A stretch of 64,000 nt of DNA, from positions 124,001 to 188,000 of the forward strand of contig NZ_FQVU01000006.1 of assembly GCF_900129455.1 (NCBI RefSeq). Direction: 5' to 3'. This document shows, in pieces, positions 1 to 8,104 of this stretch. Every line of letters begins with the position of its first letter. Position 1 is the first letter of the stretch. The stretch comes from Jatrophihabitans endophyticus. Its GTDB lineage: Bacteria; Actinomycetota; Actinomycetes; Mycobacteriales; Jatrophihabitantaceae. A program made the position numbers and the translations under genes. Below the pieces are notes generated by a model. That model did not search any database, was not told the DNA's origin, and saw only the letters and a program-made list of their open reading frames with translations.

Positions 1-429
1 CGCCAGGCCAGCTGCCTGGCCTGGCTGGCGTTCCTGGTCACGTGGCTCGTCACCCGCGCGATCACCATCCACGGCAAGGACAGCTCGCAGGGCGCGGCGA
101 TCACCATCGCCGGCCATCACGTCCACCACTACATCTTCGGCATGATCCTGCTGGGGCTGGTCGGCGCGGTCGGGCTGTTCTGGAAACCGAAGCGCGGCTG
201 GGAGTGGCTCGGCGTCGGCTACGGCATCGGCCTCGCGCTGATCCTCGACGAGTACGCGCTGCTGCTCAATCTGAAGGACGTCTACTGGCAGCACCAGGGG
301 CGGCTCAGCGTGTTCGTCGTGGTGACGTTCGTGGCCCTCGGTGGGATCTACCTGGCGGCCATGGCGCTGGTGCACGAGACGGTCCGGCGGGCCCGTCGCA
401 AGCGGCACCGGGCGCGGCCGGCCGGCTGA
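1..429 (+). CDS. Integral membrane protein, 3' part only
   Basis: The reading frame is open from the first base of the window, so the 5' end lies outside; 142 residues are visible. At least three hydrophobic segments can be seen: around residues 5-20, an MILLGLVGAVGLF stretch near residue 48, and a VFVVVTFVALGGIYLAAMALV stretch near 105-125. The tail is Arg/Lys-rich and probably cytoplasmic. Between the first two segments is a histidine cluster, HHVHHY, near residues 39-44, followed later by the acidic DEYALLL motif. His plus Asp/Glu in a membrane protein could bind metal, but this is inference. I do not recognise the family. The last 125 bp overlap the convergent DUF4184 remnant. Confidence 0.75.
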   Translation, partial: RQASCLAWLAFLVTWLVTRAITIHGKDSSQGAAITIAGHHVHHYIFGMILLGLVGAVGLFWKPKRGWEWLGVGYGIGLALILDEYALLLNLKDVYWQHQGRLSVFVVVTFVALGGIYLAAMALVHETVRRARRKRHRARPAG

Positions 430-964
430 CCGCAGCGCGGCGCCACACCAGGCCGGCGGCGATCGTCGCCACCACTGCCACACCCAACCCGCGTTGCGCG
501 GCGACGACGGCGGCGTGGTGCAGGCCGTCGTCGGCATTCGCAACCCCGAACGCCGTGCCGGTGACGGCCGCGGCGGCGATCGCGGCGCCCATCGCGCCGC
601 GGGCGACACGTGGTGCCCGGATCGACGTCCACCGCGGGGAGCGGCGCGCGAGCGTCAAGGCCGCGTACCCCGCGATCGCCGTCAGCCCGAGTCCGGACGA
701 GGCCGCCTGCGCCCAGTGGTAGCCGGCGTGACCGAGGTGATCGTCGGCCAGCCACGAGACGTGGGTCGTGCACCACCGGCCCGCGTGCGTGAACTCGTCC
801 CATCCCACGTGTGTGAGCGTGCCGATCACGACCGACAGCGGGAGCAGCAGCCAGGTGCGCCGGCTGAGAGTCGGTTGGCCCCATGCGCGCGCGGTCAGTT
901 GATCTCCACGCCCGCGCTCACGTGGGGCCAAACGCGCCCGCCACCGCGCGCACGTGGGGCCCAA
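305..964 (-). pseudogene. DUF4184-like membrane protein, N-terminally truncated
   Basis: The frame opens with a weak TTG and gives 219 residues. The middle resembles the C-terminal two thirds of DUF4184 proteins: a LLLPLSVVIGTLTHVGWDEF segment followed by FTH and several membrane segments ending at VVATIAAGLVW. Full-length family members begin with a conserved segment of roughly 80 residues ahead of this region, and that segment is absent here. The frame before residue 30 is an arginine-rich stretch overlapping two near-identical 22-bp repeats. I infer an N-terminal deletion. The final ~40 residues overlap the convergent membrane gene and look non-conserved. It could still be expressed as a short protein. 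Confidence 0.5.
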
Positions 965-973
965 GCGCGCCCG
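919..973. repeat. Two imperfect 22/23-bp direct repeats
   Basis: Copies lie at 919-940 and 951-973. Both start CACGTGGGGCC and end GCGCCCG, and they differ by one insertion and one substitution. They sit between the stop of the GGDEF/EAL gene and the conserved part of the truncated DUF4184 gene, exactly where that gene's N-terminal region is missing. Each starts with the CACGTG palindrome. Confidence 0.6.
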
Positions 974-984
974 GTGTCGCAGGG

Positions 985-3330
985 TCAGGCGACGGTGCGG
1001 GCGGGGATGTCCTGGGGCACGTGGTGGTCGAGCCAGCGGACGAAGTCCGGTTCCGACATCGGGGCGCCGTGCAGGTAGCCCTGCGTGCGCTCGCAGCCGA
1101 GGGTCTGCAGCGCGTGCAGCGTGGGGAAGTCCTCGACGCCCTCGCCGACCACGTCGATGTCGAGGCGGTGGGCCAGCTCGATGGTGGCGGCGACGATATG
1201 CGCGGTCCGCGCGTCGTGGACGAGGTCGACGGTGAACGAACGGTCGAGCTTCAGCTCCGAGACCGGGAGGTCCTTCAGATAGGCCAACGAGCTGTACCCG
1301 GTGCCGTAGTCGTCGATGCTGACGCCGACGCCCAGCGCGACGAGTGCGTTCAGCGCGGCCGCGGCGGCGTCGGGACTGGAGATCGCATCGGTCTCGGTGA
1401 CCTCGATGACCAGCAGCTCCGGGGCCAGCCCGGTCTCGCCGAGCACCTCGGCGACGAGCGGCACGAGCCCCGGGTTGGTGAGGCAGCTGGTCGAGATGTT
1501 GACCGAGACGTGCAGCCGGCGGCCGCTGCGGTTCCAGCGGATGGCGTCGTGCACGGCCTGGCGCATGACCGTCGTCGTCACCATCTCCATCAGGCCGTGC
1601 TCCTCGACCAGCGGGAGGAAAGCGGCGGGCGGCAGCACGCCGAGCGTCGGGTGGTCCCAGCGGACCAGCGCCTCGACACCGTCCGGCCGGCCGGTGTTGG
1701 TGCTGACCTGCGGTTGGTAGTAGGCGAGCAGCCGGCCGGCGTCGCCGTCGCCGATCGCGGCGTCGGTGCCGGCGCGACCGAGCGCGCGCAGCTGGTCCAC
1801 GAGGCGGCCGCGCAACGCCTGGTCGGCATCGAGCTGCGGGTCGTAGACGGCCAGGCCGACGCCGGCGGACTTGGCGACGTACATCGCGGCATCGGCTCGA
1901 CGCAGCAGCTCCGCGCCGTCCATCGGGTCGTCGTCGGCCATGGTCGCGGCCCCGACGCTCACGCTGACCTGGATGCGCCGGTCGCCGATCGTCACCGGCT
2001 CGCTGGCGGCCGCCACGATGCGCTCCGCGACCTCGAGGTGGTCACCCTGGTCCCGCCCGGGCAGCAGGGCGGCGAACTCGTCGCCGCCGAGGCGGGCCAG
2101 CTGCGCGTCGAGGCTCAACGCGGCGAGCAGGCGGGTGGCGAGCACGCACAGCAGCTCGTCGCCCACGGCGTGTCCGAGCCGGTCGTTGATCTCCTTGAAG
2201 CGGTTGACGTCGAGCAGCAGCAGGGTTCCGGTCGTGACCTCGGGGGACGCCAGCCGTTTCATCAGCGCGCGTCGGTTGGCGACGCCGGTGAGCTCGTCGG
2301 TCAGCGCCTCCTGCCGGGTCTCGGCCAGCAGCGCGAGGTCGCGGATGATGTGCATCATCCGCACGCTGACGCCGGCGATGGCGCCGAGGGCGAAGCCGAC
2401 GGTGACGCCGCGGTGCGTGGGGTCGAGCTGCGTGACGGTGACGAGGACCAGCACGGCGGCGAAGAGCACCACGAGCGCGCCGATGGTGGTGGCCTGCGTG
2501 GTCGAGTGTCGGGGCGCGGCCGTCCGATCCGCGCGGCGCAGGCTCGCCCAGGCCACCAGCGGCACGCCCACGTCGGCGACGTGTTCGAGCAGCGTCGCGC
2601 TCGCCGGGACGAAGCTGGCGACGGCCGGTGCGCACGCCAGCGTCGTGATGCCCGCCGAGACGATCCAGAAGCGTCGCTCGCCGGCGAGACCGCCCAGGTT
2701 CGCGACGGACGGGATCGTGCCGATGAGCACGACGGCGGCGGCCGCCTGCAGCAGCACCGCCTCGGACGCCCACGTCGACTCCCCGTCCAGCAGCGACGGC
2801 GCGGCGTGCCAGACGAGGTTGCCGACCGCGGTCGCGGCCAGGGTGGCGCTGACGCCGTTGAGCCAGTCGCCGGGGTTGAAGATCCGGGTCGCGCCGCGGT
2901 CCCACCAGATGAGGGCCTGGTAGGCGGCTCCGCAGGCCGCGAGCTGCGTCGCCGCGTCGACGCAGTGGCGGGCGGTGGCGAAGGCGTCCGGCGCCAGGAT
3001 CGTCCAGCCGAGGCGGGTGGCGGCGGCCACGGCGACGACCCCGACCATCACCGTCAACCAGCGCCAGACCGGCAGCTCGTGCCGGTGCGCGTTCCCGCGC
3101 CGACGGACCATCACCACGAAGAGGACGGCGAGGGCCAGGACGGCGGCACCGTCCGCGACGGTCTGCCAGGAGTCGCGGTCCGCCGGCCCGACGACCTGCA
3201 GCAGGACGCGCAGCGACAGGACGGCGCCCGCCGCGTACACCACCCCGCGGGCGGTGATGGTGGGGGCGGTGATGGCGGTCGCGGACGTCGAGCGCCGGCG
3301 GCCACGAAGCGCCCGCTCGGCGACGTCCAT
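985..3330 (-). CDS. Membrane-bound GGDEF-EAL protein (cyclic-di-GMP turnover)
   Basis: The protein has 781 residues. The first ~335 hold many hydrophobic segments (a membrane sensor region). A diguanylate cyclase domain spans about 340-500, with an intact GGDEF at 415-419, and a phosphodiesterase domain spans about 530-770, with EALVRW at 553. The EAL domain keeps the residues normally needed for hydrolysis: an Asn in NIST, the Glu in VIEVTETD, the DDYGTGYSS loop, the Lys in SELKLDRS and the Glu in VVGEGVED. The inhibitory I-site RxxD five residues before GGDEF is absent (Ser at 406, Ala at 409), so product feedback on the cyclase is not expected. Both activities look possible. The start is ATG at 3330. 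It stands alone, divergent from bioA. Confidence 0.93.
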   Translation of the reverse strand: MDVAERALRGRRRSTSATAITAPTITARGVVYAAGAVLSLRVLLQVVGPADRDSWQTVADGAAVLALAVLFVVMVRRRGNAHRHELPVWRWLTVMVGVVAVAAATRLGWTILAPDAFATARHCVDAATQLAACGAAYQALIWWDRGATRIFNPGDWLNGVSATLAATAVGNLVWHAAPSLLDGESTWASEAVLLQAAAAVVLIGTIPSVANLGGLAGERRFWIVSAGITTLACAPAVASFVPASATLLEHVADVGVPLVAWASLRRADRTAAPRHSTTQATTIGALVVLFAAVLVLVTVTQLDPTHRGVTVGFALGAIAGVSVRMMHIIRDLALLAETRQEALTDELTGVANRRALMKRLASPEVTTGTLLLLDVNRFKEINDRLGHAVGDELLCVLATRLLAALSLDAQLARLGGDEFAALLPGRDQGDHLEVAERIVAAASEPVTIGDRRIQVSVSVGAATMADDDPMDGAELLRRADAAMYVAKSAGVGLAVYDPQLDADQALRGRLVDQLRALGRAGTDAAIGDGDAGRLLAYYQPQVSTNTGRPDGVEALVRWDHPTLGVLPPAAFLPLVEEHGLMEMVTTTVMRQAVHDAIRWNRSGRRLHVSVNISTSCLTNPGLVPLVAEVLGETGLAPELLVIEVTETDAISSPDAAAAALNALVALGVGVSIDDYGTGYSSLAYLKDLPVSELKLDRSFTVDLVHDARTAHIVAATIELAHRLDIDVVGEGVEDFPTLHALQTLGCERTQGYLHGAPMSEPDFVRWLDHHVPQDIPARTVA

Positions 3331-3497
3331 GTCCGGTACCTGATCCTGGGGGTCGCTGGCTGCTCAACGACTCACGGAGATTTTACACACGGATGTGGGT
3401 ACAGCAAGTCGGATCGGCGCGAAGTTGGCGGTGCGGGACGGCGAACGCGACGAGACCCACGCGAGATGTCCGCTCCCGGCTCTGAAAAGCTGCAGCG

Positions 3498-4799
3498 ATG
3501 AACCTCGTCGAGCGCGACATAGCGTCGGTGTGGCACCCGTTCACGCAGCACTCGCTCTGGCCCGCGGACGATCCGCTGGTCATCGACCGGGCCGAGGGCA
3601 TGCGGCTCTACGACAGCGACGGCCGCGGGTACCTGGACGGCTGTTCCTCGCTCTGGGTCACCGTGCACGGGCACGCCGTGCCCGAGATCAACGAGGCGAT
3701 CCGCGCGCAGGCGCAGCGCCTCGACCACTCCACGTTCCTGGGGCTCACGCACGAGCCGGGGATCCGGGTCGCCGAGGAACTGCTGAAGATCGCGCCCGCG
3801 GGCCTGTCCAAGGTGTTCTTCGCCGGCGACGGGTCGTCGGCCGCGGAGGCCGCGATCAAGATCGCGTACCAGGCGGCCTCGCAGCGCGGCGAGGACCGCC
3901 CGCTGTACCTCCACTGCGCCGAGGGCTACCACGGCGACACCCTCGGCGCGGTGTCGCTCGGCGGCGTCGAGCTGTTCCATGCGACCTATCGGCCCCTGCT
4001 GATCGAGACCCGCATGGTGTCGTCCCCGGGCGTGCTGCAGCCCGGCGAGACCCGGGCCGAGCGGGCCCGGGCCGTGCTCGCCGAGATGCGGGCGCTGATC
4101 GAGCGCGAGGGCGACCGCATCTGCGCGATCGTGGTCGAGCCGCTGGTCCAGGCGGCGGGCGGCATCCTCACCCACGACCCCGAGTTCCTGCGCGGCGTGC
4201 GAGAGCTGTGCGACACCTCCGGTGCCGCGATGCTGGTCGACGAGGTCGCCACCGGCATCGGCGCCACCGGGCGCTGGTTCGCGGTGGAGCACGCCGGTGT
4301 CTCGCCCGACCTGCTCGTCCTCGGCAAACGGGTCACCGGGGGAGTGCTGCCGCTGTCGGCCGTCCTCGCCCGCGACTCGGTGTACGAGCCGTTCCTCGGC
4401 GACGCCGCGAGCGCCCGCACGTTCTTCCACGGCCACACCTACACGGCCAACCCGCTGTGCTGTGCCGCGGCGCTCGCCAACCTGGAGCTCATGCACGAGC
4501 GGGGCACCGTCGCACGTGCGGCCGAGGTCGGCGACCGTATCGGGAGCGGTTTGCGCGAACTCGCGCAATTCGACGGCGTGGCCGAGATCCGGCGCGTCGG
4601 CACGATGACCGGGATCGAGGTCCGCTCCGTCGGGGAGCGCACGGGCTTCGAGGTGTGCCGGGCCGCCCGGCGCAAGGGGGCCATCGTCCGCCCGCTCGGC
4701 GACGTCGTCGTGCTCATGCCGCCGTTGGGCATCGGCAACGCCGACCTCGACGAGCTGCTCGGCATCGTGACCGAGTCGGTCCAGGAGGTCGTGCGGTGA
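3498..4799 (+). CDS. bioA: Adenosylmethionine-8-amino-7-oxononanoate aminotransferase
   Basis: This PLP fold-type I transaminase of 433 residues transfers the amino group of S-adenosylmethionine to KAPA, giving DAPA in biotin synthesis. Family signatures include WHPFTQ near the N-terminus, the LDGCSSLWVTVHGH stretch, the GDGSSAAEAAIK phosphate-binding region, and LVDEVATGIGATG ahead of the PLP lysine. That lysine is Lys277, in the motif GKRVTGG. It heads a bioA-bioF-bioD operon; its stop overlaps the GTG start of bioF by 4 bp. bioB is not in the window. The 167-bp divergent space to the GGDEF/EAL gene holds the promoter, but I see no clear BirA- or BioQ-type operator in it. Confidence 0.97.
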   Translation: MNLVERDIASVWHPFTQHSLWPADDPLVIDRAEGMRLYDSDGRGYLDGCSSLWVTVHGHAVPEINEAIRAQAQRLDHSTFLGLTHEPGIRVAEELLKIAPAGLSKVFFAGDGSSAAEAAIKIAYQAASQRGEDRPLYLHCAEGYHGDTLGAVSLGGVELFHATYRPLLIETRMVSSPGVLQPGETRAERARAVLAEMRALIEREGDRICAIVVEPLVQAAGGILTHDPEFLRGVRELCDTSGAAMLVDEVATGIGATGRWFAVEHAGVSPDLLVLGKRVTGGVLPLSAVLARDSVYEPFLGDAASARTFFHGHTYTANPLCCAAALANLELMHERGTVARAAEVGDRIGSGLRELAQFDGVAEIRRVGTMTGIEVRSVGERTGFEVCRAARRKGAIVRPLGDVVVLMPPLGIGNADLDELLGIVTESVQEVVR

Positions 4800-5950
4800 G
4801 CGACGCGCTCGACCGCGTGCAGGCGGCGGTCGCGGCGCGGGAGGCCGCCGGGTTGCGTCGCGTGCTGCGGCCGCGCGCCGCGTCCGACGGCGTCCTCGAC
4901 CTCGCGAGCAACGACTACCTGGGGCTGTGTCACGACCCGCGGGTGACGGCGGCCGCGGCCGACGCGGCGCGTCGGTGGGGCGGCGGGGCGACCGGCTCGC
5001 GGCTGGTCACGGGCACCACCGAGCTGCACTGCGATCTCGAGGACGAGCTGGCCGCGTTCTGCCGAGCACCGGCGGCACTCGTGTTCTCCTCGGGCTACCT
5101 CGCCAACGTCGGCGTGCTGACCGCGCTCGGCGGCCCGGACGTGGCGATCGTGTCCGACGCCGGTAACCATGCCTCGCTGATCGACGGGTGCCGGCTGTCC
5201 GGGTCGCCGACGACCGTCGTGGGTCACCGGGACGTCGCCGCCGTCGACGCGGCACTGGCCGCGCGCGACACCGCGTACGCGCTGGTCGTCACCGACGCGG
5301 TGTTCTCGGTGGACGGCGACCTCGCGCCGCTGGCCGAGCTGCACGCCGTCGCCCGCTCGCACGGGGCCCTGTTGGTCGTCGACGAGGCCCACGCGCTCGG
5401 CGTGATCGGACCGCACGGCCGCGGTGGCGTCGAGGCGGTGGGCCTCGCCGACGAGCCCGACGTCGTGCGCACGCTGGTGCTGTCGAAGTCGCTCGGCGCG
5501 CAGGGCGGTGCGGTGCTGGCGGTGCCCGAGGTGATCGACCTGCTGGTCAACACGGCGCGCCCGTTCATCTTCGACACCGGCCTGGCGCCCGCGGCGGCGG
5601 GCGCGGCCCGTGCCGCGCTGGGCGTCCTCGCCGCCGAGCCCGAGCGGGTGGCCGCGGTGCGGACGAACGCCGCCGCGCTGGCGGGCGTGCTGCGCGACCT
5701 GGCCGTCGAGACCATCGAGCCCGACGCCGCCGTCGTGCCCGGTTTCCTGGGCGATCCGCGCCGCGCCTTCGCCGCGGCCACCGGCTGCCTGGAGCGCGGC
5801 GTGCGGGTGGGCTGCTTCCGGCCGCCGTCGGTGCCGCCGGGCCGTTCGTGCCTGCGGCTCACCGCGCGCGCGGATCTGCGCTCGGCCGACCTCGACCGGG
5901 CGGCCGGCGTGCTCGCCGCGACGCTGGCCGACGTGGGGGTGACGGGATGA
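4796..5950 (+). CDS. bioF: 8-amino-7-oxononanoate synthase
   Basis: This alpha-oxoamine synthase has 384 residues, the usual length. It condenses pimeloyl-CoA or pimeloyl-ACP with L-alanine to give KAPA, the step before BioA. Visible signatures are the N-terminal [28 protein letters not shown], the [17 protein letters not shown] stretch with the Asp/His that hold PLP, and the Schiff-base lysine Lys231 in [12 protein letters not shown]. The start is GTG at 4796, overlapping the bioA stop by 4 bp (translational coupling). Its own stop overlaps the ATG of bioD in the same way. Confidence 0.97.
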   Translation: MSDALDRVQAAVAAREAAGLRRVLRPRAASDGVLDLASNDYLGLCHDPRVTAAAADAARRWGGGATGSRLVTGTTELHCDLEDELAAFCRAPAALVFSSGYLANVGVLTALGGPDVAIVSDAGNHASLIDGCRLSGSPTTVVGHRDVAAVDAALAARDTAYALVVTDAVFSVDGDLAPLAELHAVARSHGALLVVDEAHALGVIGPHGRGGVEAVGLADEPDVVRTLVLSKSLGAQGGAVLAVPEVIDLLVNTARPFIFDTGLAPAAAGAARAALGVLAAEPERVAAVRTNAAALAGVLRDLAVETIEPDAAVVPGFLGDPRRAFAAATGCLERGVRVGCFRPPSVPPGRSCLRLTARADLRSADLDRAAGVLAATLADVGVTG

Positions 5951-6675
5951 GCGTCCTGCTCGTCACGGGAACGGGGACCGACGTCGGGAAGACCGTCGCG
6001 ACCGCGGCGATCGCCGGGCTTGCGGCGGCCGAGCGGGGGCGCCGCATCGCGGTGGTCAAGCCGGCGCAGACCGGGGTCGAGCCCGGCGCACCCGGCGACC
6101 TCGCCGAGGTCACCCGGCTCGCGGGCGTCACCGACGTCCACGAGTTCGCGCGCTACCCCGACCCCCTCTCGCCGCACCACGCCGCGATGGTCAGCGGGCT
6201 GCCGGCGCTCGACTTCGCCGCGACCGCGCAACGCATCGACGACCTGGACGCCGAGTACGACACCGTCCTGGTCGAGGGAGCCGGTGGCCTGCTCGTGCCC
6301 TTCGACTCCGACCGCGCCTGGACCATGATCGACCTCGCCCACCACCTGAACGCGCCGCTGGTGGTCGTCACCGCACCCGGTCTGGGCACGCTCAATCACA
6401 CCGCACTGACGGTCGAGCGCATCGCCGAGGAGTCGCTGGAACTCGCCGGCATCGTCGTCGGCAGCTGGCCGGCCCAGCCCGATCTCGCCATGGAGCTCAA
6501 CCTCTACGACCTGCGGGCGATGTCACCCAGGCGCGAGCTCGGCGGCGTGCTGCCGGCCGGACTGGGAGCGGTGCGGAACGGGCGGGAGTTCCGTACCCGG
6601 GCCCGTGCCGCGCTGGCGCCCCGCTTCGGCGGCACCCTCGACTGGCGTGCGTTCCGCGAGACCCTGCACGTGTGA
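5947..6675 (+). CDS. bioD: ATP-dependent dethiobiotin synthetase
   Basis: This P-loop NTPase-like protein has 242 residues. It carboxylates and cyclises DAPA to dethiobiotin using ATP and CO2. The N-terminal P-loop reads [27 protein letters not shown] carries the conserved Lys and the substrate-binding Thr; [13 protein letters not shown] is the Mg/ATP-binding segment. The ATG at 5947 overlaps the bioF stop by 4 bp. This is the last gene of the operon and converges on the HAD gene. The final step (BioB) must be encoded elsewhere, as it is in mycobacteria. Confidence 0.97.
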   Translation: MSVLLVTGTGTDVGKTVATAAIAGLAAAERGRRIAVVKPAQTGVEPGAPGDLAEVTRLAGVTDVHEFARYPDPLSPHHAAMVSGLPALDFAATAQRIDDLDAEYDTVLVEGAGGLLVPFDSDRAWTMIDLAHHLNAPLVVVTAPGLGTLNHTALTVERIAEESLELAGIVVGSWPAQPDLAMELNLYDLRAMSPRRELGGVLPAGLGAVRNGREFRTRARAALAPRFGGTLDWRAFRETLHV

Positions 6676-6693
6676 GCCGCCGGGGCCGCCCGG

Positions 6694-7389
6694 TCACCCG
6701 AGGTCGAGCACCTCGGCGAGGGCGGTGACCCGCTCACCGTCCCACGTCAGGTGCCGCCCGTAGACGACGCTGCCGGTCTCGTCGGCCACGTCGAGGTGGA
6801 CGGCTCGCATGCCGACGGCCCGGGCGCCGGCGAGCTCGTCGCTGCCGCCGTCACCGACGTAGACGCACTCGGCGGCGGCGACGCCGAGCGCGTCGCAGCA
6901 GGCGAGGTAGTTGGCCGGCTCGGGCTTGCGGTGGCCGGTGACGAAGGAGAACACGGCCGCGTCGACGTGCGGCGCGATCGGCAGCTCGGCGAAGTAGGCG
7001 GGCAGCTCGGCGCTGCAGTCGCTGACGACACCGATGCGCAGCCCGCGGGCCTGCAGTGCGCGCAGCACCTCGGCCGCCTCGGGGCGCGGTTCGCCGAAGG
7101 TCCGCTCGGCGGCGAGCCGGACGTCGGCGCCGCGGTCGAGGTGGGGCGGCGCGACGTCGACGCCGAGCCGGCTGGTCACCCAGCGCAGCGAGCCGGCGAC
7201 GCTGCCGCCCGCGCCGCGGAAGCGCTCGTCGACCGTGGCGGTCAGCTCGGCGTCGAAGCGGGCGGGGTCGACGCGCATCGCCTCGGCCTGGGCACGCCGA
7301 GCGCGGCCCTGCGCGGCGTCCGAGCGCCCGGGTGTGAGCGTGCCGTAGAAGTCGAAGACGACCGCGCGGACGGGCGGGACGGCGCTCAT
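6694..7389 (-). CDS. HAD-superfamily hydrolase (phosphatase-like)
   Basis: The protein has 231 residues with the four HAD motifs in order: motif I FDFYGTLT near residue 12 (nucleophile Asp), motif II VVSDCS, the motif III lysine in GHRKPEP, and motif IV YVGDGGSDELAGA with the Mg-binding acidic residues. The cap is helical and inserted after motif I, as in subfamily I. The second acidic residue of motif I is Tyr (DxYGT), as in dehalogenase-like members, so the substrate is uncertain: a small phosphorylated metabolite or a haloacid. The ATG at 7389 is preceded, 7 nt away, by CAGAAT, a variant of the leaderless -10 seen elsewhere in the window. It converges on bioD. Confidence 0.88.
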   Translation of the reverse strand: MSAVPPVRAVVFDFYGTLTPGRSDAAQGRARRAQAEAMRVDPARFDAELTATVDERFRGAGGSVAGSLRWVTSRLGVDVAPPHLDRGADVRLAAERTFGEPRPEAAEVLRALQARGLRIGVVSDCSAELPAYFAELPIAPHVDAAVFSFVTGHRKPEPANYLACCDALGVAAAECVYVGDGGSDELAGARAVGMRAVHLDVADETGSVVYGRHLTWDGERVTALAEVLDLG

Positions 7390-7453
7390 GGTTGCGATTC
7401 TGGCCCACCGGCGGGTCGGCGGCGGCCACCGGGCGGGACGGATGCGGACACGC

Positions 7454-7459
7454 TAGGGT
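7454..7459 (+). promoter_or_regulatory. -10 hexamer of a probable leaderless transcript
   Basis: TAGGGT lies 8 nt before the GTG at 7468. There is no Shine-Dalgarno in between, so transcription probably starts at or next to the start codon. Confidence 0.6.
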
Positions 7460-7467
7460 CCCGGCCC

Positions 7468-8088
7468 GTGGACAACGACTACCCCACCACCGTCGACTCG
7501 GGCCTCCCTGCGGGCGTCTTCGTGGTCATCGCGCTGTTCTACGTCGCGCTGGCCGTACTGCTGATCGCCGCGATGTGGCGCGTCTTCACCAAGGCGGGCC
7601 GGCCGGGCTGGGCGGCGATCATCCCGTTCTACAACACCTACGTGCTGCTCAAGATCAGCGGCAAGCCGGGGTGGTGGCTGATCCTGTTCTTCATCCCCAT
7701 CGTGAACATCGTGTTCCTCGTGCTGGCCTACGTCGCGCTCGCGCGCTCGTTCGGGCGCGGTGGCGGTTTCGCGGTTGGCCTCATCCTGCTGCCGTTCGTC
7801 TTCTTCCCGATCCTGGGATTCGGCGGCTCGCGGTACGTCGGCCCGGACGGCAGACGCGACGACGGCTGGGGCGACTCGGGTCGAGGCTGGGGACACCAGG
7901 GGTGGGGCGACCAGGGCTGGGGCGCCCAGGGCCAGCAGCCGGGGTACGGGCAGCAGCCGGGGTACGGGCAGCAGCCGGGGTACGGGCAGCAGCCGGGGTA
8001 CGGGCAGCAGCCGGGGTACGGGCAGCAGCCGGGGTACGGGCAGCAGCCCGGGTACGGCTACCCGGGCCAGCCGCCGCAGCAGCAGTAG
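7468..8088 (+). CDS. DUF5684-type small membrane protein with glutamine/glycine repeat tail
   Basis: The protein has 206 residues. Three or four membrane segments span residues 15-115, including the family-like AGRPGWAAIIPFYNTYVLLKI and KPGWWLILFFIPIVNIVFL stretches (quoted only in part). The C-terminal 90 residues are low-complexity: WG-rich, then seven QQPGYG repeats encoded by a nearly perfect 18-bp tandem array. Such tails occur in actinobacterial membrane proteins of unknown role, sometimes thought to mediate condensation or protein contact; that is inference. The GTG start is chosen because TAGGGT sits 8 nt upstream. It diverges from the HAD gene. Confidence 0.85.
   Translation: MDNDYPTTVDSGLPAGVFVVIALFYVALAVLLIAAMWRVFTKAGRPGWAAIIPFYNTYVLLKISGKPGWWLILFFIPIVNIVFLVLAYVALARSFGRGGGFAVGLILLPFVFFPILGFGGSRYVGPDGRRDDGWGDSGRGWGHQGWGDQGWGAQGQQPGYGQQPGYGQQPGYGQQPGYGQQPGYGQQPGYGQQPGYGYPGQPPQQQ
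7933..8058 (+). repeat. 18-bp tandem array, seven units, inside the DUF5684 gene
   Basis: The unit CAGCAGCCGGGGTACGGG repeats seven times; six units are identical and the last has two changes. It encodes QQPGYG seven times. DNA-level identity between units suggests recent expansion by slippage or recombination. Confidence 0.95.
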
Positions 8089-8104
8089 CCGCGCGGCCCG
8101 GCGG

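Noticed and set aside
883-3501. 872-residue open frame on the plus strand opposite the GGDEF/EAL gene
   Set aside because: It is an antisense shadow caused by high GC; it is full of Asp/Gly/Arg/His runs and has no domain, while the minus strand has intact GGDEF and EAL motifs.
3372-4568. 398-residue minus-strand frame opposite bioA
   Set aside because: Shadow of bioA, which has all its conserved motifs on the plus strand.
7933-8058. Regular repeats that could suggest a CRISPR array
   Set aside because: Units are contiguous without spacers and encode in-frame QQPGYG; this is a coding VNTR.
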